Assembly (NCBI RefSeq): GCF_030124375.1
Contig: NZ_JASKLS010000007.1
Location: forward strand, 234,643-298,642
Reading direction: 5' to 3'
DNA: 64,000 nt
Origin: Sinorhizobium sp. 6-70
GTDB lineage: Bacteria > Pseudomonadota > Alphaproteobacteria > Rhizobiales > Rhizobiaceae
Shown: in pieces, positions 18,901 to 27,705 of the stretch
Position numbering within the stretch: the first letter of the stretch is position 1
Layout of the letters: every line of letters begins with the position of its first letter
Notes under the pieces: model-generated
What the model saw: only the letters and a program-made list of their open reading frames with translations
Databases searched by the model: none
Told to the model about the DNA's origin: nothing
Translations under genes and position numbers: made by a program

Positions 18901-19486
18901 TGGCGAAGGCGTCGGTGAGCTCCGGGTCATCCGCCGCAGTGGCGGCCAGCAAGGCGCGCCGTGCATCCGCGAGCAAGACGGCGGCGGCGCTGTCGTCGAG
19001 CACGGAAAAATGCCCGGCGACATTGGCTTCGAGCGGAAACTGATGCAGGAGCGCTTCGCAGAATGCGTGGATCGTTTGGATCTTCAGGCCGCCGGGCGTC
19101 TCGAGAGCGGCGGCGAACAACCGACGCGCCTCCTGGATTTTGATGGCTGAGGGCCGGGCGCCCTCGATCGCTTCGATACGCTTCTCCAGCGAAGCATCGT
19201 CAAGCGTCGCCCATTCAGCCAGGCGCTCGAACACTCGGTTCGACATTTCCGAAGCGGCGGCCTTCGTATAGGTGAGACACAGGATCGCGGAAGGGCGGCA
19301 GCCGGCGAGCAGCAGCCGGATGACGCGCTGCGTCAACACATGCGTCTTGCCCGATCCGGCATTGGCGGAAACCCAGGCCGAGCGCGCCGGGTCGGAGGCG
19401 AGCGATTGCCGCTCCGTCGTCCAGTCGAGCCAAGCCCGGGGTGTCGTTTCCCGAGGCCCGAAAGTGTCATCCCTCATCGGCATCAT
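15911..19486 (-). CDS. addA: double-strand break repair helicase/nuclease AddA
   Basis: UvrD-like helicase and nuclease subunit of AddAB, which processes double-strand ends for RecA. The protein of about 1190 aa shows Walker A NAGSGKTHV (about residues 41-49), LVDEAQDTSPAQW, VGDEKQSIYSFQGA, LSFRST, TVHAAKGLEAPVVFL and YVGMTRAADRL. The C-terminal nuclease motif is GRIDRLA ... ADFKTN, with Asp and Lys present, so it should be active. The start could be 19486 or the nearby ATG at 19477; both overlap the end of addB, indicating translational coupling. Confidence 0.95.
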   Translation of the reverse strand: MMPMRDDTFGPRETTPRAWLDWTTERQSLASDPARSAWVSANAGSGKTHVLTQRVIRLLLAGCRPSAILCLTYTKAAASEMSNRVFERLAEWATLDDASLEKRIEAIEGARPSAIKIQEARRLFAAALETPGGLKIQTIHAFCEALLHQFPLEANVAGHFSVLDDSAAAVLLADARRALLAATAADDPELTDAFATVLDRADDTGLERLLETIVANRTPIQAFLDRASKRGGLEAHLRSSLTIAPGETAESVLAKVWPLAGLNGAALEQYLDLAARKGGAKPSEFAEGLKAVARLTDPEERYRKLLGLFFNGGGKPRADSTFLNAAMRREAPDLAPLVDQARDHVVACVDRLSIVRMYEATRAALTLAERLNRDYEEIKKARSQLDFEDLINRTAALLARGDVGAWVHYKLDQGIDHILVDEAQDTSPAQWTIIQSLAADFFAGETARADERTIFAVGDEKQSIYSFQGARPERFSRESIVTERRVRAGGKYFSPIRLQLSFRSTIDVLSAVDTVFANKANAKGLSAEDEAIVHASNRIGHPGAVDIWDVIAPEPVLAEEEWTAAFDATPERAPANILARRIAAVLDDWIRKETVIEKGLRRPMRPGDVIVLVRKRDAFVNALTRALKRRNNIPVAGADRLVLTSHIAIQDLMALGRFALLPEDDLSLAALLKSPLINLGEDDLFELAAGRAETESLWQRLQSFGVDETSRYHRVARTLSHYADLARHMLPHDFYARILGVLGGRAAFLARLGSEVSDILDEFLTFTLDHERAGLPGLQAFISTLEIEAPTVKREQDKERDEVRVMTVHAAKGLEAPVVFLVDGGGKAFNNQHVPDLRLFEKQRPDGPVVTVPVWRAPGSGTNSLLNADNARLKALAEEEYRRLLYVGMTRAADRLVICGYRGQRENTDTWHAMVQGTLAQDIKGRGTPMVFRAGGEEWTGHGWRETHPHIDAAVAEGVQAEGERSAPGLPAALSAPLPPPRRLPRPLTPSGTGIVIDDPDSESIVGSALFAEKAAPNRSLLRGAILHRLLQVLPSIDPTERPAAAERYLLRSVPRWPEPERRALADAVMDVLDYPDLKTLFAAHSRAEVSVMGTLTLGGREFAVSGRIDRLAVSGDTVTIADFKTNRQVPMSLEEVLSVYRTQLAIYRELLKPLYPGRRFRCALIFTEGPAIQVLPDAVLDRSLEELATK

Positions 19487-22400
19487 CCTCGCCTTCGGCA
19501 GTCGCCCATTCGGCGACCCGCGCCAGATGATCGTATTCGCCGCCGTAGTCGCGCTCCTTCTGCACGATCAGGCGCGAAACAAAGCCGTGGCGGCCGCTCA
19601 TCAGTGCCGCGAGCAGCTTGCGCAACTCGGTGAGCGATTCTTCCGCCAATTGGTCCGCGGATTTCGTTTCCTTCTGCCTGCCGCCCTCGTTGTTGACGGC
19701 ATCGACGCTGAAGCGGTTGCCGGGTTTCAGGCGGACGTAGAGAAGCGCATTCGGTTCGGCGCGTCCCGTCGCGCCGAAGGCTCCGGCCTTGAGTGCGGCG
19801 GCCTCGAGCGAAAGCTGCGGATCGAGCAGACTCCGCGCCTCCTTCGGCGAGGGGCTTGAGCCGGTCTTGTAGTCGATGATGTCGATTGTGCCGTCCGGGC
19901 GTCGGTCGAGGCGATCGGCGACACCGGTCAGCCGGATATCCGCAAGGCCGATATCCATCGATGCGGGAACCTCGGTGAAAGATTTCACAATACTTTTCCG
20001 GCGTTCGCGCTCCCAGCCGAGGAATGCCTTCCCGACGGCGGCAAAACGCGGACGCCAGATCGTGTCGATATGCGGCGGAAGTGCCTCCTCGTCGAAGGCT
20101 TCGTTGAGCAGTCTCGTCATCACGGCTTCTGCGTCGGGCGAGGCCGGATCGAAGCCGCCTTTGACGAAGCGGTCGACTATTCGATGGTAGAGCGTTCCGC
20201 GCTCGGCCGCCCCCGGATCACGATTGAACGGCTCGATCGGCTGCAGCCGCAGGATCCGCCGAGCGTAGACGGCGTAGGGATCGCGACGGAGGCGGGTCAC
20301 TTCGCTGAACGAATATCTGCGCGGCTGCAGCTCGGCGGGCGGCCGCGGTTCCGGCCGCGTCGCAAGCGGCTGGCTTTCGCCTGCATCGAGAAGACGCGCC
20401 CAGTGCAAATAGTCCGCGCCGTTGGACTTGATGAGTTGCGTCAGTCTATCGCCGCCGAGCGCCTGCAGGCGCTGCAGCCACCTCGAAGCGACCGTTGGTG
20501 CCGAACCCTGGCGCATGGAGCGCGAGAGGATCAGACGGCGCGTGCCGCAGGCCATCTGGAAATCGTGGGCGAGCTGGCCGATACGCCGCTCCGGCGGTTC
20601 GAGGCCGATTCCGGATTTCATCGTCCGCGACAGGAAGGGATCGTTTGACGTCTGCCCCGGCCATGTGCCCTCGTTCATGCCGCCGAGCACCACAAGATCC
20701 ATGCTTTGCAGGCGCGATTCCAGCGCCCCGAAGATGAAGACGCGGGGATGCCGCATCGATCGTGGCTTGACCGCTTCGCTCGCCGCGAGCGCCTCGACGA
20801 TGTCGCACCACTGCGGTCCGTCGGCGCGCATCTGACCTTCCGTCTCGATGATGCCTTTGAGAAGCGTTGCCAGTGTTTCGCCGGCTTCCGTCGACCAGAG
20901 ATCGCCGAGGCTGCCGCGCTCGTCCACGCAAACTGCCTCCAGTGCGCGACCCGTTCGCTCCGCCCAGTCGGCAAGGGTGAGAACCTTGGACCGATGCTGG
21001 CCGTCGACGCGAAGCACGGACGCACTCGCCAAGGGTTCGGCGGCCAACGCGATGCGTGCGGCAAGCCTGCGGGCGGCGGCTATGTCCTCGTCATTGAGGC
21101 GGCTCTGCCACGGCGGCGGATGACGGTCATGCTTCTGCCTTTCGAGTGCCTGCTCGATCAGCGGGCCAAGGGCCGAAATGTCGGCGCTGCCGGTGCCGCC
21201 ACGCAACGCCAGCAGTTCCAGCGCGTCGGCGGCGCGCCGGACATCCTCGGTTGTCTCGCCGAAGCGGGCGAGCGGATGCTTGAGGAGAGCCACCAGCGGC
21301 ACGGGATCGCCCGGCCGCAATGCGGCCTCCAGCAATAAGCGAACGACGGCGCCGGCGGCTGTGGCCGCGAGCGGCGTGCCGGCAGAATCGTCGGCCTCGA
21401 TGCCGAAGCGGGCGAGTTCCGCCCCGACGCGGCGCGCAATCCCCCGATCCGGCGTGATCAACGCCGCCTGGCTTTCATCGTCGTCGGCAAGCGCGAGCCT
21501 GAGTGCGATGGCGATGGCCGTTGCCTCTTCCCGCTCATTGGCCGTCTCGATCAGCGCGACGTCCGCGAATGCGGACAGAAGCCTTGCCGGATCGAAATCT
21601 TCACGCGTGCGGGTCCAACTGTCTGTCGCCTTCGCCGGGAGCAGGGCGCGTGAGAGAACCATGCTGCGATAGTCGAGGGCGCCATCGGACGGCTCGAGTG
21701 TCAGGACATCGCGCCGGCCGATGCCCATGCGTTTCAGCAGCCGGTAGAAGCCGTATTGCGGGTGGCTGCGGCTTGCCGGATCCCTTGCGGTGCCGGTCGA
21801 AGCATCGCCGACGATCAGCTCCCATTCGGTATCGCTCATCGTCTGATCGAGGCCCGGCAGAACGATGGTGCCGTTCGGCAGCCTGCTCACGGCTGCGATC
21901 AGCGCGGCCGTCACCGGGATCGAGCCGGTCGAGCCGGCAATGATGATCGGGCCAGTCACCCTGCCGGCGGCTATGCGCTGTGTTTCCGCCTGGAGAATGG
22001 CATTGCGGTGGCGCGAAGGCGAGGATTGCTTGAGCTCGTCCAACCGCTCCGGCCAATAGGTGCGGGCGATCTTCAGGAAGGCAAGCGTCAACTGCCACCA
22101 GAGCGCATGTTCGCCGGCGTCGAGTCCATCGAGAGCCTCCCAGTCGAGCTCCTCGGTTTCGACGGCGTCGATCAGGTCGGCGAGATTGCGCGCGAGCCAA
22201 ATGGCATCGGCGGGGCTCGCCGGCGCGATCAGCGGACTTTCGCCGTGGATATCGAGAACCGCCTGGGGCAGCTGGTTGCGCCAGGCGAGAATGAGGCGGC
22301 CGAGTTCGATCAGGCGTGCGGTGCCGGAAAGAGGCGGGGCGAGATCGAGTATCGCCGGCATCTCGGCATCGAAAAAGCCGCTGTCGTCGTCCGTCTCGCC

Positions 22401-22643
22401 GAGCGCGCGGATCGTCGGCAGGATGGCCGAGCGACCGCCGAGCAGATCGACGAACTCCGAGCGAAGCACACGCGCCGAGCGTCGTGTGGGAACGAAGATC
22501 GTCACGCCGGCAAGCATCAGCGGATCTGCCGGATCGTAGCTGAAATCCGGAACCAGCCCACCGTCGCAGAGCTTCCGCGCCAGCGTCCTCAGGAACGGCA
22601 GGCCGGCGGAGATCGTAAAGATGTTGGGGGCGTGGCCGGGCAT
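19467..22643 (-). CDS. addB: double-strand break repair protein AddB (alphaproteobacterial type)
   Basis: Partner of AddA, 1058 aa. It has a superfamily-1-like but degenerate helicase region at the N-terminus (IFVPTRRSARVL) and a PD-(D/E)xK nuclease near the C-terminus (GVADRLDRRPDGTIDIIDYKTG). The segment EVTRLRRDPYAVYARRIL precedes the nuclease, as in family members. The cysteines that hold an iron-sulfur cluster in Bacillus AddB are not visible around the nuclease or C-terminus here. It follows the nucleotidyltransferase gene by one base and overlaps addA, so it is in the middle of an operon. Confidence 0.93.
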   Translation of the reverse strand: MPGHAPNIFTISAGLPFLRTLARKLCDGGLVPDFSYDPADPLMLAGVTIFVPTRRSARVLRSEFVDLLGGRSAILPTIRALGETDDDSGFFDAEMPAILDLAPPLSGTARLIELGRLILAWRNQLPQAVLDIHGESPLIAPASPADAIWLARNLADLIDAVETEELDWEALDGLDAGEHALWWQLTLAFLKIARTYWPERLDELKQSSPSRHRNAILQAETQRIAAGRVTGPIIIAGSTGSIPVTAALIAAVSRLPNGTIVLPGLDQTMSDTEWELIVGDASTGTARDPASRSHPQYGFYRLLKRMGIGRRDVLTLEPSDGALDYRSMVLSRALLPAKATDSWTRTREDFDPARLLSAFADVALIETANEREEATAIAIALRLALADDDESQAALITPDRGIARRVGAELARFGIEADDSAGTPLAATAAGAVVRLLLEAALRPGDPVPLVALLKHPLARFGETTEDVRRAADALELLALRGGTGSADISALGPLIEQALERQKHDRHPPPWQSRLNDEDIAAARRLAARIALAAEPLASASVLRVDGQHRSKVLTLADWAERTGRALEAVCVDERGSLGDLWSTEAGETLATLLKGIIETEGQMRADGPQWCDIVEALAASEAVKPRSMRHPRVFIFGALESRLQSMDLVVLGGMNEGTWPGQTSNDPFLSRTMKSGIGLEPPERRIGQLAHDFQMACGTRRLILSRSMRQGSAPTVASRWLQRLQALGGDRLTQLIKSNGADYLHWARLLDAGESQPLATRPEPRPPAELQPRRYSFSEVTRLRRDPYAVYARRILRLQPIEPFNRDPGAAERGTLYHRIVDRFVKGGFDPASPDAEAVMTRLLNEAFDEEALPPHIDTIWRPRFAAVGKAFLGWERERRKSIVKSFTEVPASMDIGLADIRLTGVADRLDRRPDGTIDIIDYKTGSSPSPKEARSLLDPQLSLEAAALKAGAFGATGRAEPNALLYVRLKPGNRFSVDAVNNEGGRQKETKSADQLAEESLTELRKLLAALMSGRHGFVSRLIVQKERDYGGEYDHLARVAEWATAEGEDDADEG

Positions 22644-22644
22644 C

Positions 22645-23376
22645 TTATCCTCCCGGCTGAAAACGGCGCACGGCCGCCTCGGCTTCAGCGATCGCTTCCG
22701 GCGTGCCGACCGTCATCCAGTGGCCGTCGAGCATCAGCCCGAAGAGGCGCCCCCGGGCGACGGCGCGGTCAAAATAGATGTTGAGATTGAATGCGTCGCT
22801 TGGCGCGTCGGCAAAAAGACGCGACTCCATGGCGATCGCGCCGGCATAGACGATGGGATTTTCCATGCCTTCCTCGTAGCGGATGAGCCTGCCGTCCTCA
22901 GCCAGCGAAAAATCCTTCTTGCCGTTGTGCCCCGTCGTGTCTTCGAGCCGCACACAGAGCAGCGCCATGTCCATCGTCTCAGGATCGAAGAAATCGGCAA
23001 GCCTTTGAAGATTGCTCGGCGTTCCGGCCTTTTCGCCGATCCAGAAGAGATCGGCATTCATCACGAGCAACGGCCCGTCGTCCAGCAGCTTCAGCCCCTT
23101 GGCAAGCCCGCCACCGGAATTCATCAGGCCGTCGCGCTCGTCCGAAATCAGGATATGCGGCGTCTCGCGGCGACGGAGATGTTCTTCCATTTGGTCGGCA
23201 AAGTGATGGACGTTGACCGCCGCCTTGGTCACGCCGGCGGCCGCCAGGATGTCCAGCACGTAGTCGATCATCGGCTTGCCGGCGATCCGGACGAGTGGCT
23301 TCGGCAGGGTATCGGTGATTGGCCGAAGGCGGGTGCCCAGTCCGGCCGCAAGCACCATGGCATTGGTGATGGGCAT
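22645..23376 (-). CDS. murU: nucleotidyltransferase, probable MurNAc-1-phosphate uridylyltransferase
   Basis: Sugar-phosphate nucleotidyltransferase of 243 aa with the family signature VLAAGLGTRLRPITDTLPKPLV (residues 8-29), in which GLGTRLRP binds the nucleotide. Metal-binding acidic residues are in LLVMNADLFW. It resembles mannose-1-phosphate guanylyltransferases, but in this context (just after an AmgK-type sugar kinase, 9-nt gap) MurU is more likely: it would convert MurNAc-1-P to UDP-MurNAc in the anabolic peptidoglycan recycling route. The function is inferred from family and neighbour. Confidence 0.85.
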   Translation of the reverse strand: MPITNAMVLAAGLGTRLRPITDTLPKPLVRIAGKPMIDYVLDILAAAGVTKAAVNVHHFADQMEEHLRRRETPHILISDERDGLMNSGGGLAKGLKLLDDGPLLVMNADLFWIGEKAGTPSNLQRLADFFDPETMDMALLCVRLEDTTGHNGKKDFSLAEDGRLIRYEEGMENPIVYAGAIAMESRLFADAPSDAFNLNIYFDRAVARGRLFGLMLDGHWMTVGTPEAIAEAEAAVRRFQPGG

Positions 23377-23385
23377 GATTTCCTG

Positions 23386-24894
23386 TCAGTTGGCTGATTC
23401 GCTAGCCAGGATTCCAGCCTTAATGCACCAATCGCGCAAGGGTGTCAGCACCTCATGACCGAGCGCACGGCTCAGATAGGCGAAGGTGCGTGGCATGTGC
23501 TTCATGTAACCGGGCTTGCCGTCACGCTGCATCAGCCGCACCCAGATGCCGGCGAGCTTGCAGTTGCGCTGTGCCGACATCAGGTGCCAGTCGCGAAGGA
23601 AGGTTGCCTCGTCGAATGGGCCAGCGGCCTTGCGCTCGGCCAGATAGGCGTCGATCAGCCGGTCGGCCAGATCCGGGTCGATGGTCACGCGCGCATCCTG
23701 CGTGAGCGACGCGACATCGTAGGCGGTCGGACCGATCATGGCGTCCTGGAAATCGATGATGCCGACGCGGTCGAGCCCTTTACGATCTGGGCGCCAGAGA
23801 ATGTTCGGCGAGTGAAAATCGCGCAGCAGCAGGTTCTTCTCGGCCGATGCAAGAACGTCGATCAGTTGATCCCAGATGGCGAAGTACTCTTTACGCTCGC
23901 TGTCGGAGGCCGCTTCGCCACGCTTCCACGGCAGGTACCAGTCGACAAGCAGGCTCGTCTCGATCTTGATCGCCGTGCGGTCGAAATCGGGAATGCGGTG
24001 GGTGAGGCCATCGCCAATGGCAATCTCGCGTCTCGTCGGCTCGCCGTGAAGGCGGGCGAGCAGGCGCACACTTTCGAGATAGCGCTCGGCGACCGGTCTT
24101 CCCTCCGTGTTGAGAATGCCCTCGGAGCCCAGGTCCTCGATCAGCAAGATACCCTTGTCGAGGTCGCGGGCATAAATTGCCGGCGCGGCGAAGCCGCGTC
24201 CACGCAGCAACTCGGAAATCGCGACAAACGGAACGACATCCTCCGCAAGGTGCGCAAGCTGCTGGTAGTATTTGCCGCCCTGGAGAATGGGGCCGGGTTT
24301 ATGCCTTGCCGCATCCATCAGGATTTTCGCCGGCTCACCATCCGTCACGACCCGCTCATAGGCCCTGATCGAGGCGTCGCCGCTCAAATGCCGGCGCCGG
24401 GCGGTCGCATAGCCGTTTTGCGAGAGGAAACTGCGGATCGCGAGCGAGCGGGAGATACGCTCGAACGAAGCGTCGGGCGCGGAAATGGCAAGTTGACGCC
24501 CGTCGCCATCATGGGTGAAGGCGAGTGTGATGCGGTCGGATGGAAGCGCTTCGTCCCCTTTTTCCGGCCATTCGACAAGACAGATCCCTTCGGAAAGGGC
24601 CTCGTCGAAGCCGAGTTCTTCGAGCTCCGAAGCGTCGGCGAGACGATAGAGGTCGAAATGGGCGACGGGGATGCGCAGGTCGTAGTTCTGGACGAGCGTG
24701 AAGGTGGGGCTCGGCACTTCGAGCGTCTCGTCGTCGGCGATCGCGCGGAGCAGGGCGCGCGCGAAGGTCGATTTTCCCGCGCCGAGATCGCCCGACAAGG
24801 CGACGCAATCGCCGGCCTTCAGCGCCAGCGCCAGGTCTTCGCCAAGCTCGATGGTGGCTGCCTCGTCCTTCAGGAACCGTTGCAGATGCTTCAT
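23386..24894 (-). CDS. tsaE: fusion of TsaE (tRNA t6A ATPase) and AmgK-like sugar kinase
   Basis: Bifunctional protein of 502 aa. Residues 1 to about 150 are TsaE, the ATPase needed for threonylcarbamoyl-adenosine formation on tRNA, with Walker A GDLGAGKS at 35-42 and VPSPTFTLVQNY and HFDLYRL further on. Residues from about 165 to the end are an aminoglycoside-phosphotransferase-like kinase of the AmgK type (anomeric MurNAc/GlcNAc kinase). The catalytic loop is RDFHSPN (Asp359, Asn364), followed by IIDFQDA for metal binding. Start ATG 24894 shares one base with the divL stop (TAATG). It is followed by a MurU-like gene, so the kinase half and MurU probably form the MurNAc salvage path. Confidence 0.93.
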   Translation of the reverse strand: MKHLQRFLKDEAATIELGEDLALALKAGDCVALSGDLGAGKSTFARALLRAIADDETLEVPSPTFTLVQNYDLRIPVAHFDLYRLADASELEELGFDEALSEGICLVEWPEKGDEALPSDRITLAFTHDGDGRQLAISAPDASFERISRSLAIRSFLSQNGYATARRRHLSGDASIRAYERVVTDGEPAKILMDAARHKPGPILQGGKYYQQLAHLAEDVVPFVAISELLRGRGFAAPAIYARDLDKGILLIEDLGSEGILNTEGRPVAERYLESVRLLARLHGEPTRREIAIGDGLTHRIPDFDRTAIKIETSLLVDWYLPWKRGEAASDSERKEYFAIWDQLIDVLASAEKNLLLRDFHSPNILWRPDRKGLDRVGIIDFQDAMIGPTAYDVASLTQDARVTIDPDLADRLIDAYLAERKAAGPFDEATFLRDWHLMSAQRNCKLAGIWVRLMQRDGKPGYMKHMPRTFAYLSRALGHEVLTPLRDWCIKAGILASESAN

Positions 24895-27377
24895 TATTCG
24901 GCCGCGATGATCTTCGGCATTTCGGACGACGGAATGCGGCAGGTGACCTCGGTGCCTTCGCCCTCCTTGCTGCGGATCGAAACGGTGCCGTGATGCAGGC
25001 TGACGAAGCTCTCGACGATCGAAAGCCCGAGGCCGGCGCCGCCGTGCTGGCCGTAGCTTTCGAAGCGGTTGAAGACGGTATTCAAGACGTCCTGCGGAAT
25101 GCCGGGGCCGGAATCGCTGACGGAGAAGACGAAATCGGTGCCTTCGCGCCGGCACTTGAGATCGATGGCGCTGCCATCGGGCGCGAAGTTGGCGGCGTTG
25201 GTGAGAAGCTTGATGAAGATCTGCTTCAGCCGCTGCTGGTCCGCGATCATGCGGCCAAGGTTGTCGGGCGCATCCACCTGCAAGGTGACGCCGCTTTCGA
25301 CAAGCCTGTCGGCCATTTGATGCGCGACGTCGTCGAGGAAATCGACGAGGTTCACCTCGGACATGTCGAGCTCGACGATGCCGGCGTCGACGGTGGCCAG
25401 GTCGAGGATATCGTTGACGATCGTCAAGAGCAGCGATGAGGACGTGGCGATGTGGTCGACATATTCCGCCTGGCGCTCGTTGAGCTCGCCGAATGCGGGC
25501 GTTTTCAGGAGATCGGCGAAACCGATGATGTTGGTGAGCGGCGAGCGCAATTCATAGGAGACGTGATGAACGAAGTCGTTCTTCAGCGCATCGGCCTTGC
25601 GCAGCGCCTCGTTCTTCTCGGTCAGGGCGCGCTCGACCCTGACGCTGTCGGTTATGTTGACGAAGGTCAGCATCGTCTGGGCGTTCGGCAGCGGAATCAC
25701 GGCATAGTCGAGGATCAGGCCGGTCCGCAATTCCAGAATGCCGCGGCTCGACGGACGCTCGTCGTCGAAGCTGGTGATGATATGGGCAAATCGCTTCCAG
25801 CCATCCGGCTGGTCGTAGGAGGAGAGGCATGCCTGTTCGACGGCGCGAATGTGGGTACCGGGCTTGGCCTCCGCCTCGCTGATGCCCCAGATCGCCCGGA
25901 ACGCCGGGTTGGAAAGCCGGATGCGCCCATCAGGCCCGAACACCGCGACGCCTTCGGCGAGATGGTCGATCGTTTCGCCCTGGACCTGGACAAGGGTATT
26001 GTAACGGGTCTCGAGATCGACCTTCTCGGTCAGGTTCTCGAAGACCCAGGTTGCGCCCCCCTGCGGACGCGCGGTGGCGAAGACGCGCAGCGTCTGGCCG
26101 TTCGGCAGGTGCCAGAGGTCTGACTGCGTGTCGAGCGCCTGATAGACGGACAGCGCATTGGCCTTCCATTGTTTCCAATTGAGCTGCTCGGGGAGCTTGC
26201 CGCCGGCCCGCAACCGGTCGAGCACCTCGCCGTTGTCGGGCTTGCGCTCGAGGAAGCCCATGTCGAGGTTCCAGAGCCGCTGGAATGCCTGGTTGTAGAA
26301 CTGCAGGCGCTGATTGCCGTCGAAGATCGCCACGGGCGTGGCCAGATGGTCGAGCGTTTCGGCATGGCTCTTCAAGGTCCGTGCAAGCTCTTCACGCACG
26401 GCTTCGGTGCCGGAGATGTCGATGGCGATACCGGCCGAGCCGACCGGGCTGCGGGCGTCGACGACATCGAAGAAAGTGCGATTGCCCTTGACGACGGTCG
26501 AAACCTTGTCGCTGAACGGCGTTTCAAGAGTTGAGACGGCGCGGATTTTTTCGCGCGCCGCGGTCGAGAGCAATTCGCGCCCTTCGGCGACGGCGAGGTT
26601 CGCGCTCTGCGCGTCGACCGCCTCTGCGAAGGCTTGGTTGACCCATTCAAGCTTGCCGTCCGTCGTGCGCTGCCAGACAGGCAGGTCAATCTCATCGAGC
26701 AGCGTGCGGAAGGTCGATAGCGATGCGTGCAGGCGATCGCGTTCCAGCTTCAACTCGGCAAGTTCGGCCCTGAGATTGTTGAGCGCGATGAAACGCACGA
26801 ATGCCCGTCCGCCGGAAACGCGGCCCTGAGCCTCCAGGACCTCGTTGCGCTGCGTTTCAAGCACGAGATCGAAGCTTTGCGCCTGCGCGCGCAGCGTCTC
26901 GATCGCCTTTTCGAGCTGGCTGGCAGACGGCGCCTTGAGCCAGCGCCCGAAGGCGAGAAAGGCACGGTCGTCCTGCGGGGCGCCGGTTTCGACCGGGAGC
27001 TGCCCGAGGAATTCGGGACGTTCGGCCAGACCATCCCAGATCACGATGCGTCGGTTCTTGTCGGCGATGAGGGCCTGGAAACGGGAAATCCGCTGGTTTG
27101 CATCGGAAAGACCGGATCGCAGTTCGCGGTTCTCGGCCTCGATATTGCCGCGCTGGCGGATGAGCCAGATGGCGGAAATCATGGCCGCGGAAATGACGCC
27201 GATCAGGACGGAAAAGGTGACGACTTCGGAGGAGCCGAAGATGGCCTTGGCAACCGGCGTCGACGCCTGGGCGGCTGCGTCGGTTGCCGCGAAGAAGGCG
27301 GTGCCGGCGAGCAGTCGCCGCAGCAAGGCTGGCGCCCTGAGGCCTCCGCCGAAAAGCGTGGATCGTTCTGTTTCCAT
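24894..27377 (-). CDS. divL: DivL-like PAS sensor pseudo-histidine kinase
   Basis: Cell-cycle sensor of 827 aa. It has an N-terminal hydrophobic membrane segment (about residues 45-65, FSVLIGVISAAMISAIWLI), a coiled coil and several PAS domains. The histidine-kinase module has a DHp H-box reading HHVSYELRSPLT, where Tyr608 replaces the phospho-accepting His. The ATPase domain keeps N-box LTNAAN, DSGPGIP and GGAGLGLSIV. A Tyr at this place is the hallmark of DivL, which in Caulobacter and rhizobia modulates CckA in response to DivK. ATG 27377 is chosen after the GGGGA motif; a longer frame upstream would run through a repeat. It heads the operon to trxA. Confidence 0.9.
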   Translation of the reverse strand: METERSTLFGGGLRAPALLRRLLAGTAFFAATDAAAQASTPVAKAIFGSSEVVTFSVLIGVISAAMISAIWLIRQRGNIEAENRELRSGLSDANQRISRFQALIADKNRRIVIWDGLAERPEFLGQLPVETGAPQDDRAFLAFGRWLKAPSASQLEKAIETLRAQAQSFDLVLETQRNEVLEAQGRVSGGRAFVRFIALNNLRAELAELKLERDRLHASLSTFRTLLDEIDLPVWQRTTDGKLEWVNQAFAEAVDAQSANLAVAEGRELLSTAAREKIRAVSTLETPFSDKVSTVVKGNRTFFDVVDARSPVGSAGIAIDISGTEAVREELARTLKSHAETLDHLATPVAIFDGNQRLQFYNQAFQRLWNLDMGFLERKPDNGEVLDRLRAGGKLPEQLNWKQWKANALSVYQALDTQSDLWHLPNGQTLRVFATARPQGGATWVFENLTEKVDLETRYNTLVQVQGETIDHLAEGVAVFGPDGRIRLSNPAFRAIWGISEAEAKPGTHIRAVEQACLSSYDQPDGWKRFAHIITSFDDERPSSRGILELRTGLILDYAVIPLPNAQTMLTFVNITDSVRVERALTEKNEALRKADALKNDFVHHVSYELRSPLTNIIGFADLLKTPAFGELNERQAEYVDHIATSSSLLLTIVNDILDLATVDAGIVELDMSEVNLVDFLDDVAHQMADRLVESGVTLQVDAPDNLGRMIADQQRLKQIFIKLLTNAANFAPDGSAIDLKCRREGTDFVFSVSDSGPGIPQDVLNTVFNRFESYGQHGGAGLGLSIVESFVSLHHGTVSIRSKEGEGTEVTCRIPSSEMPKIIAAE

Positions 27378-27547
27378 GGCGCCGCCGTCCCCGTTTGTCC
27401 GGAAATTGCCGCCGACCTTACGCCGCCATGCACCGAAACCCCTGGAAGGGGTTTGCGTCAGTTGCGATTGCATCCCCGGTCTGTCTCCGTCTGTTTGCCG
27501 CATGTCCGACAAGACATCCCCATCCGCGACGCTCGAAGGTCCGCACT

Positions 27548-27643
27548 GCAGCGCCGCGCGTCTCATCCGACGCGCAAAGGACGCTGTAGCACTTTGAATT
27601 ACCGCATCTTTCCTCAAATCGGTACGATTTGCCGAACATGCAG
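27548..27643 (+). repeat. RIME-like element, copy 3
   Basis: Contains GCAGCGCCGCGCGTCTCATC, CGACGCGCAAAGGACGCTG, TAGCACTTTGAATTACCGCAT and the second palindrome with CTCAAATCGG and ACATGCAG. It lies upstream of divL in the opposite orientation to that gene. Confidence 0.8.
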
Positions 27644-27705
27644 TAGCGTCACGAATCAATGACTTAAGCATACTTGTTTGACGAATCGCCGGAAAGTGCG
27701 CGGCT

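Noticed and set aside
27378..27671. 98-codon N-terminal extension of DivL
   Set aside because: The extension runs through a RIME element and lacks protein-like composition; ATG 27377 has its own ribosome site.
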